Below are positions 8,900 through 18,294 of a stretch of DNA of 34,785 bases, one piece after another. This stretch comes from Fibrobacter sp. (GTDB lineage: Bacteria > Fibrobacterota > Chitinivibrionia > Chitinivibrionales > Chitinispirillaceae), in assembly GCA_012523595.1 (NCBI GenBank), contig JAAYIG010000012.1, positions 1-34,785 of the forward strand. The letters are read 5' to 3'. Both the position numbers and the translations under genes were made by a program. Position 1 is the first letter of the stretch. Each line of letters starts with the position of its first letter. The notes beneath the pieces were generated by a model. That model did no database searches and was not told the DNA's origin. It saw only the letters and a program-made list of their open reading frames with translations.

Positions 8900-10083
8900 C
8901 TGCTGTTTTCCTGGCAATCGGTTTTTTATCCGTTGCTTATGCGGAAGATGCCGATATATCCGCCTTTGACAGGGAGATCCGAAGCAGGTCGGGTGCTTTG
9001 GATTCTATCAGAAATGAGCTGGAGCGGGGAAGGGCTAAACTGAAGGTGCTTCAGAAAGAAGAGGGCAATTACCTGGAGCGGCTGGAACAGATCGAGAAAA
9101 ATATCAGCGCATCACGAACGTATCTGAATGTAATGGAGCAGCGTATAGATTCGGTTGGACAGGTGATCGTTGCACTGCAGGATTCCCTTGTCACTGCGGA
9201 AAAACTCCTTGAAAAACGCCAGACTGCCATGAAAAAACGGCTCCGGCAGGCATACATGTCAGGCTCCCCTCATCCTTTGCTCCTGATATTGAACTCCAGA
9301 AGTCCGATGGATTTCATTCATCGTACAAGGTATATTGAGGAACTTAACAGGTATGACAGGGAACTTGTAAAGGAGATAACTGAGGCCAGGGAGAAGGTTG
9401 ACCGCAGCAGAAAAGAACGGGAGCAGGAAAAGGAGAGGCTGGCAAAGCTTCTGGAAGTAAAGCAGGAGGAGCAGCAGGCATTTCTCAAGGAGGAATCGCT
9501 ACGCAGGACCATGCTTGAGAGTGTCCGGTCAAAAAAGAAGGTTTTTACTGCCATGATTGCCGAGTTGGAGGCTGCACAGAGAGAGCTCAATACGATAATC
9601 AGGCAGCTTGAGCAGAAGAGGAAGAAGGCCGAACAAAAGAAGAAACAGCAGCAGAAAAGCAGCGTACTTGCTTTTGACAAAAAAAAGGGGAAGCTGCCCT
9701 GGCCTGTAAAGGGGCCGATTCTGGCAAAATACGGCAAAGTGGTCCATCCTGTGTATCAGACAGTTACAATGAATAACGGCCTTGACATAGGGGCAAAGAT
9801 GGGGTCTCCGGTCAGTTGTGTGGCTTCAGGGACCGTGATCCATGTAGGATGGATGAGGGGGCTTGGGAGGCTTGTTATAGTGGATCATTCCGACGGGTAT
9901 ATTACTATTTATGCCCACCTCGATAAGATAAATGTTGATCTCGATCAGGAAGTAAGTCTGGGAACGGTTCTGGGTCATGTTGGAGATTCTGGATCTTTAG
10001 GCGGAGAGAAACTTCATTTCGAGATACGAAAATCCACCAGTTCACTCAATCCGATGGAATGGCTTGAAGGAGCAGGAAAATAA
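8857..10083 (+). CDS. EnvC-like murein hydrolase activator (coiled coil + degenerate LytM/M23)
   Basis: This 408-residue protein starts at TTG 8857; an alternative TTG at 8896 would form a TTGA overlap with the ftsX stop. Both starts leave a signal peptide ending SVAYA. A long coiled coil spans about 35-265, with a basic KKAEQKKKQQQK tail. The LytM/M23 domain lies at about 280-405. D310, H354 (YAHL) and H387 (LHFEIR) are kept, but the first zinc histidine is N306 and the catalytic histidine of the HxH pair is K385, so it should be enzymatically inactive. This is the state seen in EnvC, which activates amidases when released by FtsEX. The overlap with ftsX supports that partnership. holB follows with no gap. 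Confidence 0.88.
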   Translation: MDRKSQCCPKISGLTAVFLAIGFLSVAYAEDADISAFDREIRSRSGALDSIRNELERGRAKLKVLQKEEGNYLERLEQIEKNISASRTYLNVMEQRIDSVGQVIVALQDSLVTAEKLLEKRQTAMKKRLRQAYMSGSPHPLLLILNSRSPMDFIHRTRYIEELNRYDRELVKEITEAREKVDRSRKEREQEKERLAKLLEVKQEEQQAFLKEESLRRTMLESVRSKKKVFTAMIAELEAAQRELNTIIRQLEQKRKKAEQKKKQQQKSSVLAFDKKKGKLPWPVKGPILAKYGKVVHPVYQTVTMNNGLDIGAKMGSPVSCVASGTVIHVGWMRGLGRLVIVDHSDGYITIYAHLDKINVDLDQEVSLGTVLGHVGDSGSLGGEKLHFEIRKSTSSLNPMEWLEGAGK

Positions 10084-11205
10084 ATGTCATCTATAATTTG
10101 GAGAAACCTTGCCGGGCAGGAGAGGGTGAAGGAATTTCTGGACTCCGCTTTTCAGAAGGGTACTCTGGGGCATGCTTTTCTTTTCTGCGGTGAAAGAGGG
10201 ACCGGAAAATTCGCTGCCGGTATTGATCTTGTGATGTCGCTTTTATGCACCTCCAGTGAAAACCGCCCTTGCTGGGAGTGTGAATCCTGTCGCAAGATAC
10301 GCAACTATGCTCATCCCGATTTTCACGCGCTGATGCCTGTTGTTTTGCAGAAAGAGCATCGCTCGGACGGAAAGCTCAGTGATGCCGGATGGCAGCATAT
10401 TTCAAAGAGTGTCAAAGACAGGGTTGACAATCCGTATGCTCCGCGCGATTCCTCAGGAATTCCCTCGATATCTCTGGAATGGCTAAAGGAGATTAATCAT
10501 GCTGTAATGCGAGGACCTTTGGAGGGTGACAGGAATGCAGTGATCATAGACGGGGTCGATCTGATGAAAAAGGAATCTGCCAATGCCATGCTCAAGACCC
10601 TTGAGGAACCGCCAGCTGGTTCAACATTGATTTTAATGACCGAGCGGATTCATGCTGTTTTACCAACTATCATATCGCGCTGTCAGATTGTGAGATTTTC
10701 TTTTCTGCCGCCGGAGATTATAAGATCTGAACTGATTTCCCGTTATGGTATTGATTCTGATGATCCACGGCTTGAGACAGTAATTTACACCGGGTCGATT
10801 GGAGAGGCGATTAATCTCTGGGAGAATCCTCAGGATGAGATAACTGCTGAGGCGATGGAATTCTGGAAATACTGCTGTGCGCAGGATTGGAATTCGGTAG
10901 CCCGGATGATTGACAGGATCGATCAGGCTGACAATTTCGGGAACTGTGAAGGCATGTTCCTTCAATTGATGAATCATATCAGAAGCTCTTTTTTCCGGAA
11001 GCTCAATGGTACTGAAAACTATATTATGAGCCGGGGAATTCCAGCCCTGGATCTGAAGAACGCTGATACTCCGGAAGGGATGGAGAAGCTGGTTCTGGAA
11101 TGCGAGAAAGCTTTAGGGCAGATACGTGTCAGGGTCAGTGTTTCACTTGTACTTGTAAATTTCGCAATTTCTGTAATGGAGATATTGAATGGCAAAAAAC
11201 AGTAA
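10084..11205 (+). CDS. holB: DNA polymerase III delta' subunit (clamp-loader AAA+ protein)
   Basis: This 373-residue protein opens with WRNLAGQERVKEFL and a GHAFLFCGERGTGK P-loop (G36-K42). The residue after the P-loop lysine is Phe rather than Ser/Thr, so ATP binding may be lost, as in other delta' subunits. A zinc module follows with C55, C63, C66 and C69. ANAMLKTLEEPP and the SRC motif (ISRCQIVRF), which supplies the arginine finger to the neighbouring subunit, are present. Delta' is part of the clamp loader that places the sliding clamp on primed DNA. The gene abuts the EnvC-like gene (stop 10081-10083, ATG 10084) and overlaps ricT by 17 bp. The holB-ricT-metG order is also conserved in Firmicutes, which supports the call. 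Confidence 0.92.
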   Translation: MSSIIWRNLAGQERVKEFLDSAFQKGTLGHAFLFCGERGTGKFAAGIDLVMSLLCTSSENRPCWECESCRKIRNYAHPDFHALMPVVLQKEHRSDGKLSDAGWQHISKSVKDRVDNPYAPRDSSGIPSISLEWLKEINHAVMRGPLEGDRNAVIIDGVDLMKKESANAMLKTLEEPPAGSTLILMTERIHAVLPTIISRCQIVRFSFLPPEIIRSELISRYGIDSDDPRLETVIYTGSIGEAINLWENPQDEITAEAMEFWKYCCAQDWNSVARMIDRIDQADNFGNCEGMFLQLMNHIRSSFFRKLNGTENYIMSRGIPALDLKNADTPEGMEKLVLECEKALGQIRVRVSVSLVLVNFAISVMEILNGKKQ

Positions 11206-12013
11206 GCTGGTCGAGGTTGTATTCAAGGGGGAACGCCGTGCTATCTACCGCGACCGTAATGACCTTGAAATTGCTGAGGGAGAGTATGTCATAGTTGAAG
11301 CTGAGCGGGGTCAGGATCTCGGGAAAGCATCATTAGTAGGCTCTCTTGTCAGGCTGAAGCGGGGTAAGGGCGAAACCAGGAGTATTATTAGAAAAGCCGT
11401 TGAACATGATCTCGAAATAATGGAGAAGAATAAGGAAAAAGAAAAAAGCGCATTCAAGACCTGTAAGGAAAAGATCAAAGAATACAAGCTGGATATGAAG
11501 CTTGTCGATGTAGAGATTCAATTCGACGGAAGCAAGATCACCTTCTATTTCACTGCTGCGCAGCGTGTCGATTTCAGGGAGCTTGTCAAGGATCTGGCAT
11601 CTATTTACCGTACAAGAATCGAACTTCGTCAGATAGGTGTCAGGGATGAATCAAAGAGGATCAGCGGCTATGGAATCTGCGGAAGGAAACAGTGCTGCAG
11701 CGCATTTCTGGTTGAGTTTGAGCAGATCACTACCCAGATGGCCAAAGATCAGCAGCTTGCACTTAACCCATCCAAGATCTCCGGAAACTGCGGGCGTCTC
11801 CTCTGCTGTCTGCGCTACGAGGATGAGGCTTATCTTGAGATTTTCAGGAAATTTCCACCTCTGGGCAGCCGCATCACTCTGAACGGTAAGAGAGGTATTC
11901 TAAATTACATCAACATATTCCAGAATAAAGGGTTGTTACATTATGAAGACGGGGGGCAGGAATGGTTGACTCCCGAAGAACTGAAGAAAGGAACAGTGGA
12001 AAATGTCACCTGA
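11189..12013 (+). CDS. ricT: RicT/YaaT-type PSP1 domain protein
   Basis: This 274-residue protein has the PSP1 domain, with the family cysteines in ICGRKQCC (C164, C169, C170) and NCGRLLCC (C201, C206, C207). In Bacillus, RicT (YaaT) joins RicA and RicF in a complex that carries 4Fe-4S clusters and stimulates RNase Y-dependent RNA processing, sporulation and competence. No ricA or ricF is in this window, and the role outside Firmicutes is poorly known. A charged segment at about 75-95 (EKNKEKEKS) interrupts the N-terminal part. The gene overlaps holB by 17 bp and metG by 11 bp, so translational coupling is likely. Confidence 0.92.
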   Translation: MAKNSKLVEVVFKGERRAIYRDRNDLEIAEGEYVIVEAERGQDLGKASLVGSLVRLKRGKGETRSIIRKAVEHDLEIMEKNKEKEKSAFKTCKEKIKEYKLDMKLVDVEIQFDGSKITFYFTAAQRVDFRELVKDLASIYRTRIELRQIGVRDESKRISGYGICGRKQCCSAFLVEFEQITTQMAKDQQLALNPSKISGNCGRLLCCLRYEDEAYLEIFRKFPPLGSRITLNGKRGILNYINIFQNKGLLHYEDGGQEWLTPEELKKGTVENVT

Positions 12014-14003
12014 AGACAATTCAGGAGAAAAGCGGTTTCTGGTTACAAGTGCATTACCTTATGCAAACAATGATATTCATCTGGGACATCTGCTTGAAGC
12101 TGTTCAGACAGATGTTTTTGTGCGATATCAAAAGCTCCTGGGCAACCAGGCAGTTTATATCTGTGCGGATGATACCCATGGTACCCCGATTGAACTCTCC
12201 GCCATAAAAAGAGGAATCACCCCTGAGCAGCTTGTCGATGAGGCCAGAAAAGGTCATCTGAGGGACTACACCGGTTTTAACATCTCTTTTGATATATTCT
12301 ATACAACCAATTCCGAAGAAAACAGACACTATGCTGAATTGATTTACGATAATCTCCGGAAAAACGGGCTGATCGTTGAACGGGAACTCGATCAGTATTA
12401 CTGCAAAAAAGACAAGCGTTTCCTTCCGGATCGCTTTATTATGGGGATTTGCCCAAAATGTAAATCACCAAATCAATACGGTGATGTCTGTGAAGCCTGC
12501 GGGGCTACATACGAACCCACAGAACTGTGTGAACCACGCTGTTTTATCTGCGGAGAAGTACCGGTACTGAAAAAATCGAGTCACTTCTATGTACAGCTTT
12601 CCAAATGCGAGAGCTTTCTGAGAGATTTTATCAGCAAAGATGTGCTGCAGGAGGATATGCGCAATTTTGTCAAATCGTGGATAAATGATTTGAGAGAATG
12701 GTGCATTTCCCGTGACGGGCCTTATTTCGGGTTTAAAATCCCGGGCACAGAAGACAAATATTTCTACGTGTGGCTCGATGCTCCTGTGGGTTATATCTCA
12801 TCTACCGAAAAGTGGTGCAAAGATACAGGACAGAGGCTTGAGGACTACTGGGGGCATGGGAGCGGAACGGAAATAGTTCATTTCATAGGTAAAGATATAG
12901 TCTATTTTCATGCGCTGTTCTGGCCTGTCATGCTTACAAACTCCGGCTTCAATCTTCCATCCAGAATAATGGTCCATGGCTTTCTCAATATAAACGGTGA
13001 GAAAATGTCCAAATCAAGAGGGACTTTTATTCTTGCCAGGGAGTTCCTTGACAAGGTAAAACATCCTCAGGCCCCTGAATACCTTAGATTCTATTTCGGC
13101 TCCAAACTCATGCCAAATACTGCCGATATAGATCTCAATGGTGATGAACTGATAAATAAAGTCAACACAACTCTCGCTAACAATATCGGAAACCTTCACC
13201 ACAGGACATTCGTTTTCTGCGACAGGTATTTCGAAAAGAGAGTCCCTGATGTGCACTGGGATGAAGCTGTGGCAACGATAGTGGATGAGGCTGCAAACGA
13301 GATCAGTGGATACTACGATCGTTGTGAGTTCAAATCGGTTGTGGAGAAGGTTCACGCACTGGGAAGTCTTGGAAACAAGTATTACCAGGACAGCAAGCCA
13401 TGGGAGCTTATAAAGACCTCCAAAGAAAAAGCCGCAGAGGTGATGGTGACATGTGTCAATCTGATCAAAGCCATAGCGGTTTTCCTCAAGCCGATTACTC
13501 CTGAAATGTCAGCAAGAGTGGAGAGACAGCTTGGGGAGGTTTTCAGTTGGAAAGATTACCGGTTTTCTATCAAAAATAAACCACTCGATGCAACCGAAAA
13601 GCTCGTGAAACCTCTGGAGACAGAAGACATCGCACCGCTTTTTACTGCAGTAGTCAAAAAGGAACAGAATGAGCAGGGACTTATCGACATAGATCAGTTT
13701 AAAAGCCTTGACCTGAGAATTGCTGTAGTCAAGAGTGCCGAGAAAGTGGAAAAATCGAATAAACTTCTGAAACTTCAGGTGGAAATAGGCAACGAAAAGC
13801 GGCAGATCGTAGCTGGTCTGGCACAGCATTATTCTCCTGAGCAGCTTACAGGACGGCAGGTAGTGGTTGTTGCCAATCTGAAACCGGCGTCCCTTTTCGG
13901 TCTGAAGTCCGAAGGGATGCTTCTTGCGGCCAGAAATACGGATGGGTCGCTTGTGATTCTGCAACCGGAAAAAGAAGCTGTGTCAGGAGCAAAGGTTTCA
14001 TGA
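12003..14003 (+). CDS. metG: Methionyl-tRNA synthetase with C-terminal tRNA-binding domain
   Basis: This 666-residue class I synthetase carries the HIGH signature as HLGH (residues 26-29) and KMSKS at about 333. A zinc-binding insertion at about 150-182 has four cysteine pairs (CPKCKS, CEACG, CEPRCFIC), so it is of the E. coli-like zinc type. The catalytic domain is followed by the anticodon-binding helical domain (about 385-545). The C-terminal EMAP/Trbp111-like OB fold (about 565-666: LRIAVVKSAEKVEKS, SEGMLLAA) promotes dimerisation and tRNA binding. It charges tRNA-Met for initiation and elongation. The start overlaps ricT by 11 bp and the stop overlaps recJ by 4 bp (ATGA). Confidence 0.97.
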   Translation: MSPEDNSGEKRFLVTSALPYANNDIHLGHLLEAVQTDVFVRYQKLLGNQAVYICADDTHGTPIELSAIKRGITPEQLVDEARKGHLRDYTGFNISFDIFYTTNSEENRHYAELIYDNLRKNGLIVERELDQYYCKKDKRFLPDRFIMGICPKCKSPNQYGDVCEACGATYEPTELCEPRCFICGEVPVLKKSSHFYVQLSKCESFLRDFISKDVLQEDMRNFVKSWINDLREWCISRDGPYFGFKIPGTEDKYFYVWLDAPVGYISSTEKWCKDTGQRLEDYWGHGSGTEIVHFIGKDIVYFHALFWPVMLTNSGFNLPSRIMVHGFLNINGEKMSKSRGTFILAREFLDKVKHPQAPEYLRFYFGSKLMPNTADIDLNGDELINKVNTTLANNIGNLHHRTFVFCDRYFEKRVPDVHWDEAVATIVDEAANEISGYYDRCEFKSVVEKVHALGSLGNKYYQDSKPWELIKTSKEKAAEVMVTCVNLIKAIAVFLKPITPEMSARVERQLGEVFSWKDYRFSIKNKPLDATEKLVKPLETEDIAPLFTAVVKKEQNEQGLIDIDQFKSLDLRIAVVKSAEKVEKSNKLLKLQVEIGNEKRQIVAGLAQHYSPEQLTGRQVVVVANLKPASLFGLKSEGMLLAARNTDGSLVILQPEKEAVSGAKVS

Positions 14004-15715
14004 CCTGGCTGGCAACGCCAAGAGAACGGGTTACAGTCAAAACGGTCGATTCAGAAATTGTCAACCGGCTGAAAACAGAACTGAACGTCTCTGATGCCAT
14101 TGCTGCAATTCTGGCGGGTAGAAAACTTGAAACTTTCGAAGCCTGCAAGGCTTTCTTCCGCCCGGACATGACCCATTTTCATGACCCATTCCTTTTCAGG
14201 CAGATGGATGTCTCTGTAAAGAGAATACTGCGGGGTATTGAACAGAAAGAGAAAATCGCTGTCTATGGTGACTACGATGTCGATGGGATCACGGCGACTG
14301 CGATTCTTATAAGAGTACTGCGTACCCTTGGGGCCGACTGTTTCTATTTTCTTCCGAACAGATTGACTGATGGTTACGGAGTTTCCAGATCAGGAATAGA
14401 GCGCATTGCCGCTTCCGGAACAAAGCTTATCATCTCTGTTGATTGTGGCATTACAGCGGCAAAGGAGGTCGAGGCCGCAAAAAAGCATGGCATTGACATG
14501 ATTATCACCGATCACCATGAACCCGGAAAAAGCACTCCTCCTGCTTTTGCCATTCTCAATCCTAAAATAGAGGGCTGCGGGTATCCCGATCCTGTGCTTG
14601 CAGGCGTGGGGGTAGCTCTTAAGCTCTGTCAGGGCCTGGCTGCTGCTACCGGAAGAGGAGAGGAACTGTGGGGACCATATCTGGATCTGGCAGCACTGGG
14701 GACTGCAGCCGATATTGTACCTCTTACAGGGGAAAACCGGGTGATTGCCAGTCTGGGTTTCAGGATGATGCAGGAAACGAGGAATGAAGGACTTAAGGCT
14801 CTTATCGCACAACAGGGACTTGCCGGGAAGAAAATCTCCACCTCTCAGGTTGTATTTGGTCTGGCTCCGAGTATTAATGCTGCGGGGCGGCTCGGAGATC
14901 CGACAATCGGGGCTGAGTTGCTGCTTACTGATAACCCTGATCACGCATCTCATTTTGCTGCTGAACTCCGTGGGGCTAATCTGCAGAGGCGGGCGCTTGA
15001 CACCAGTGTAGCTGAGGAAGCAGCCGACTGGGTTATGAACAATTGCGACCCGGAGAAAGACTTCGCGCTTGTCATTGGGAGCGAGTCCTGGCACGCCGGA
15101 GTAATAGGTATAGTGGCATCGAAGATGGTGGAAAAATTCTATCGCCCTGCTGTGCTTCTGTCCATTGGTCCTGACGGTAGTGCCAAGGGGTCGGGAAGGA
15201 GCATTCCCGGACTTCATTTGTTGAATGCACTGAATGCCTGCTCGGATCTTCTGGATGGATTCGGAGGACACTCTGCGGCAGCGGGACTCAGTATTAAAAG
15301 TCAAAACATCGATGCATTCAGAGAAAGATTCAACCAGGTGGTAGGCTCGCTTATCAGTCCTCAGGACCTGGTACCCTCGGTAGTAGCCGATGCTGAGGTC
15401 AATCTCCCTCAGATTTCTCAGAAATTTTATCGCATCGTAAAGCAGATGGAGCCCTTTGGCCCCGGTAACATGCGGCCGGTTCTTTTCTGCCGTGACTTGA
15501 AACACAAATACCCTCCCAGAATAGTCGGCAGTAATCATCTCAAGCTGGCTGTGAACGGCGGGGGAGTAGTGATGGATGCTATAGGTTTCAATTTCGGTGA
15601 CAGGATTAACGATTTACGCGGGGCAGAAACCATCTCACTTGCGTTTTCTCTCGATGAAAATGAGTGGGATGGAAAATGCTGCCTGCAGATGAAACTGAAG
15701 GGAATTTCACTATGA
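14000..15715 (+). CDS. recJ: Single-stranded-DNA-specific 5'-3' exonuclease RecJ
   Basis: This 571-residue protein has DHH motif I as VYGDYDVDGI (about 87-96), the second aspartate in ISVDCGIT (about 148-155), and motif III as ITDHHEP (about 168-174). The DHHA1 domain contains GGHSAAAGLS (about 424-433). The C-terminal OB fold contains MEPFGPGNMRPVL. The metal-binding residues are all present, so the enzyme should be active. RecJ trims 5' ends in recombinational repair and mismatch repair. Length is typical. The ATG overlaps the metG stop and the stop overlaps the preferred argH start (both ATGA). Confidence 0.96.
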   Translation: MTWLATPRERVTVKTVDSEIVNRLKTELNVSDAIAAILAGRKLETFEACKAFFRPDMTHFHDPFLFRQMDVSVKRILRGIEQKEKIAVYGDYDVDGITATAILIRVLRTLGADCFYFLPNRLTDGYGVSRSGIERIAASGTKLIISVDCGITAAKEVEAAKKHGIDMIITDHHEPGKSTPPAFAILNPKIEGCGYPDPVLAGVGVALKLCQGLAAATGRGEELWGPYLDLAALGTAADIVPLTGENRVIASLGFRMMQETRNEGLKALIAQQGLAGKKISTSQVVFGLAPSINAAGRLGDPTIGAELLLTDNPDHASHFAAELRGANLQRRALDTSVAEEAADWVMNNCDPEKDFALVIGSESWHAGVIGIVASKMVEKFYRPAVLLSIGPDGSAKGSGRSIPGLHLLNALNACSDLLDGFGGHSAAAGLSIKSQNIDAFRERFNQVVGSLISPQDLVPSVVADAEVNLPQISQKFYRIVKQMEPFGPGNMRPVLFCRDLKHKYPPRIVGSNHLKLAVNGGGVVMDAIGFNFGDRINDLRGAETISLAFSLDENEWDGKCCLQMKLKGISL

Positions 15716-17079
15716 AAATGTGGGATGGACGGTTCAGCAAGGCATCTGACAAACTGATGGAACAATTCCATAACTCTCTTCCTTTTGACCGTGCACTTAT
15801 AGAGGAAGACATAACAGGGAGTATCGCCTGGGCTAAAGCACTGGCCGGCACAGGAATTTTCAGTTTAAAAGAGCTTGAGCAGGTAAGGACTGCACTGGAG
15901 AGTATTCTTGAGGATTACCGCAACGGAAAGATCGAATTTCTGCCGCAGGATGAAGATATTCACATGGCTGTGGAGAGAGTCCTTATCGAACGTATAGGAG
16001 ACCTGGGAGCCAGGCTTCATACCGGACGCTCCCGTAATGACCAGGTTGCTACTGATACCAGACTTTACACGAAAAAAGCGATAGAGCAGATAATCGAGGC
16101 TGTTTCTGATCTGCAGAAATCATTGCTTGGACGTGCGGAAAAAGATGCCGATATAATTATGCCCGGGTTCACACATCTTCAACAGGCACAGCCCATACTT
16201 CTGGCCCATTACTGGCTTTCCCTTTTTTTCCTTCTGGAGCGTGAAAAAAGCCGTCTCCATCATGCCAGACTCTCAACCGATATTATGCCCCTTGGTTCCG
16301 GTGCGCTGGCCGGAAGCGGGTTTAATGTAGACAGGGAAAAACTGGCTGAGGACCTGGATTTCTCGACTGCATCTCAGAACAGTATTGACGCGGTGTCATC
16401 GAGAGACTTTCTCCTTGAAACCCTTTCGTCAATTGCCTCCCTTTCCATTCATCTCAGCCGTTATGCCGAAGATCTGATTATCTGGTCATCGAGGGAGTTC
16501 GGATTTGTGGAACTCGATGATGCCTGGTCGACCGGGTCAAGCATGATGCCTCAGAAGAAAAACCCCGATTCTCTCGAACTGATAAGAGGGAAAAGCGGGA
16601 GGTTTATAGGAAATTACACGAGATTCGCAACTACTCTCAAGGGGGTAGGATTGACATATTATAAGGATCTTCAGGAGGATAAAGAACCGCTTTTTGACAG
16701 TGTAAATCAGATCCTTCTTGTATTGAATGTAATGTCTCAGGTGATCGCAACTCTCTCTATAAGGAGAGAAAGGATGAAAGGTGACCTCGATCCTTTTCTG
16801 CTGGCAACCGAACTTGCCGATTATCTTGCACGCAAAGGAATGCCTTTCAGACAGGCTCACAAGGTTGTGGGCAGAATAGTCGCTTTCTGTGTAGAGAGCG
16901 GGTCTCCGCTGACTACGCTGTCTCTGGAAAAACTCAGGACTTTCTCCGATCTCTTTGAAGATGACGTGACAGAGGTATTCTCCTTTGAGGGATCTATCAG
17001 CAGACGTCTTGTGGCAGGAGGAACGGGCAGGGAAAGTGTATGCCGTCAGATTGAGACTGCCCGTAAATTGCTGTCCTGA
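15712..17079 (+). CDS. argH: Argininosuccinate lyase
   Basis: The enzyme has 455 residues from the ATG at 15712. This start is chosen over an in-frame GTG at 15664 because it begins with the family-typical MKMWDGRF, has GAAGGG upstream and gives the usual length. The superfamily signature GSSMMPQKKNPDSLE is present, as are HTGRSRNDQVATDTR and the helical core. It splits argininosuccinate into arginine and fumarate, the last step of arginine synthesis. No other arg gene is nearby; its place here, with a 4-bp overlap with recJ, seems to reflect operon assembly rather than pathway grouping. The fumarate product links it only loosely to the fumarase genes downstream, which are on the other strand. 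Confidence 0.96.
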   Translation: MKMWDGRFSKASDKLMEQFHNSLPFDRALIEEDITGSIAWAKALAGTGIFSLKELEQVRTALESILEDYRNGKIEFLPQDEDIHMAVERVLIERIGDLGARLHTGRSRNDQVATDTRLYTKKAIEQIIEAVSDLQKSLLGRAEKDADIIMPGFTHLQQAQPILLAHYWLSLFFLLEREKSRLHHARLSTDIMPLGSGALAGSGFNVDREKLAEDLDFSTASQNSIDAVSSRDFLLETLSSIASLSIHLSRYAEDLIIWSSREFGFVELDDAWSTGSSMMPQKKNPDSLELIRGKSGRFIGNYTRFATTLKGVGLTYYKDLQEDKEPLFDSVNQILLVLNVMSQVIATLSIRRERMKGDLDPFLLATELADYLARKGMPFRQAHKVVGRIVAFCVESGSPLTTLSLEKLRTFSDLFEDDVTEVFSFEGSISRRLVAGGTGRESVCRQIETARKLLS

Positions 17080-17142
17080 GAAGACAGATTGGAAAATGTA
17101 AATCGGGAAAAAAGGAATCAGTTTTTTTCCCGGGAAGGCCGC

Positions 17143-18288
17143 ATGCGTAATAAATTTCTGGTTTTCGGGAGTCCCTGCATTGGTCAGGAGGAGATAGACG
17201 AGGTAGTTGACACAATGCGCTCGGGGTGGCTTGGGACAGGCCCCAAGACCCATCGGCTGGAGAAGGAATTCGCCGAATACATCGGGATGAGCAGTTGTGT
17301 GGCGGTCAACTCCTGCACTGCTGCCCTTCATCTCTCGATGCTTGCTGCCGGAATCGGACCCGGTGATGAGGTGATAGTTCCTGATATCACTTTCTGTGCC
17401 ACAGCCAACGCTGTGATCCATGCCGGGGCTCGTCCTGTTTTCGCGGATATCAGTATTCCTGAAATGACCATATCACCTGATGAAATAAGAAGGCTTATCA
17501 CTCCAAGAACAAAAGCTGTCATTCCTGTTCATCTATACGGTAATCTGGCTGACATGGATTCGATACGGAAAATTGCCGATGAGCATGGTCTTATCATTAT
17601 CGATGATGCTGCGCATGCAATCGAGGCTGTTTACAAAAACAAAAAGATGGGGCATCTTGGGGATATCACCTGCTTCAGTTTTTACATCACCAAAAACATG
17701 ACCACTGTCGAAGGCGGCATGGTGACATCGGAAAACCAGGAGTTGCTCGATAAAATTAAAGTCTACGCCCTGCACGGGATGTCCAAAGACGCCTGGTCGC
17801 GTTTTTCAGACAAAGGATACAAACATTACCAGGTGATAATGCCTGGTTTCAAATACAACATGACCGATCTGCAGGCTTCGATCGGACTGCATCAGCTCAG
17901 GAAACTGGAGAGTAATCTGGTCAGGCGAAGGGAGATCTGGAAAATCTATGATGAGGAACTCAGGGAACTTCCGGTCGAACTTCCGGTAATAGATGAGGCG
18001 GAGAAAAGACATGCACGCCATCTTTACACCCTCAGGGTGAAAAAGGAATCTCCGCTTGACAGAGATCAGTTGATACAGGCGCTTTACGAAAAAAATGTCG
18101 GTACCGGTGTGCATTACACTGCACTTCATCTGCACCCGTATTACAGCCAGACATACAATTATAAACGGGGTGATTTTCCTGTTTCTGAACTGGTGGGGGA
18201 TACCACACTTTCGATTCCGCTGTCGGCTGCTTTGACAGATGATGATGTGGCGGATGTGGTGAAAGCTGTCAGGGAGTGTCTGCAGTAG
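17143..18288 (+). CDS. DegT/DnrJ/EryC1/StrS-family PLP aminotransferase
   Basis: The protein has 381 residues from the ATG at 17143, preferred over TTG 17089 because GGAAGG lies just upstream and the product then begins at the usual family position. Core motifs are VNSCTAALHLS, VPDITFCATANAV, IDDAAHAIEA and SFYITKNMTTVEGGM, in which the lysine (about residue 184) should bind PLP. Relatives (ArnB, WecE, PseC, PglE) transfer an amino group to keto sugars of nucleotide-linked sugars for LPS, capsule or glycan decoration. No other sugar-nucleotide gene is adjacent, so the substrate is unknown. It follows argH after 63 bp and ends 6 bp from the oppositely oriented fumarase gene. Confidence 0.9.
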   Translation: MRNKFLVFGSPCIGQEEIDEVVDTMRSGWLGTGPKTHRLEKEFAEYIGMSSCVAVNSCTAALHLSMLAAGIGPGDEVIVPDITFCATANAVIHAGARPVFADISIPEMTISPDEIRRLITPRTKAVIPVHLYGNLADMDSIRKIADEHGLIIIDDAAHAIEAVYKNKKMGHLGDITCFSFYITKNMTTVEGGMVTSENQELLDKIKVYALHGMSKDAWSRFSDKGYKHYQVIMPGFKYNMTDLQASIGLHQLRKLESNLVRRREIWKIYDEELRELPVELPVIDEAEKRHARHLYTLRVKKESPLDRDQLIQALYEKNVGTGVHYTALHLHPYYSQTYNYKRGDFPVSELVGDTTLSIPLSAALTDDDVADVVKAVRECLQ

Positions 18289-18294
18289 CGGCTT

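Noticed and set aside
14390-15538. 382-codon open frame on the minus strand
   Set aside because: It is antisense to recJ, which has all catalytic motifs; no ribosome-binding site or domain supports the reverse frame.
16537-17421. 294-codon open frame on the minus strand
   Set aside because: It spans argH and the aminotransferase start in antisense, both of which are well supported.
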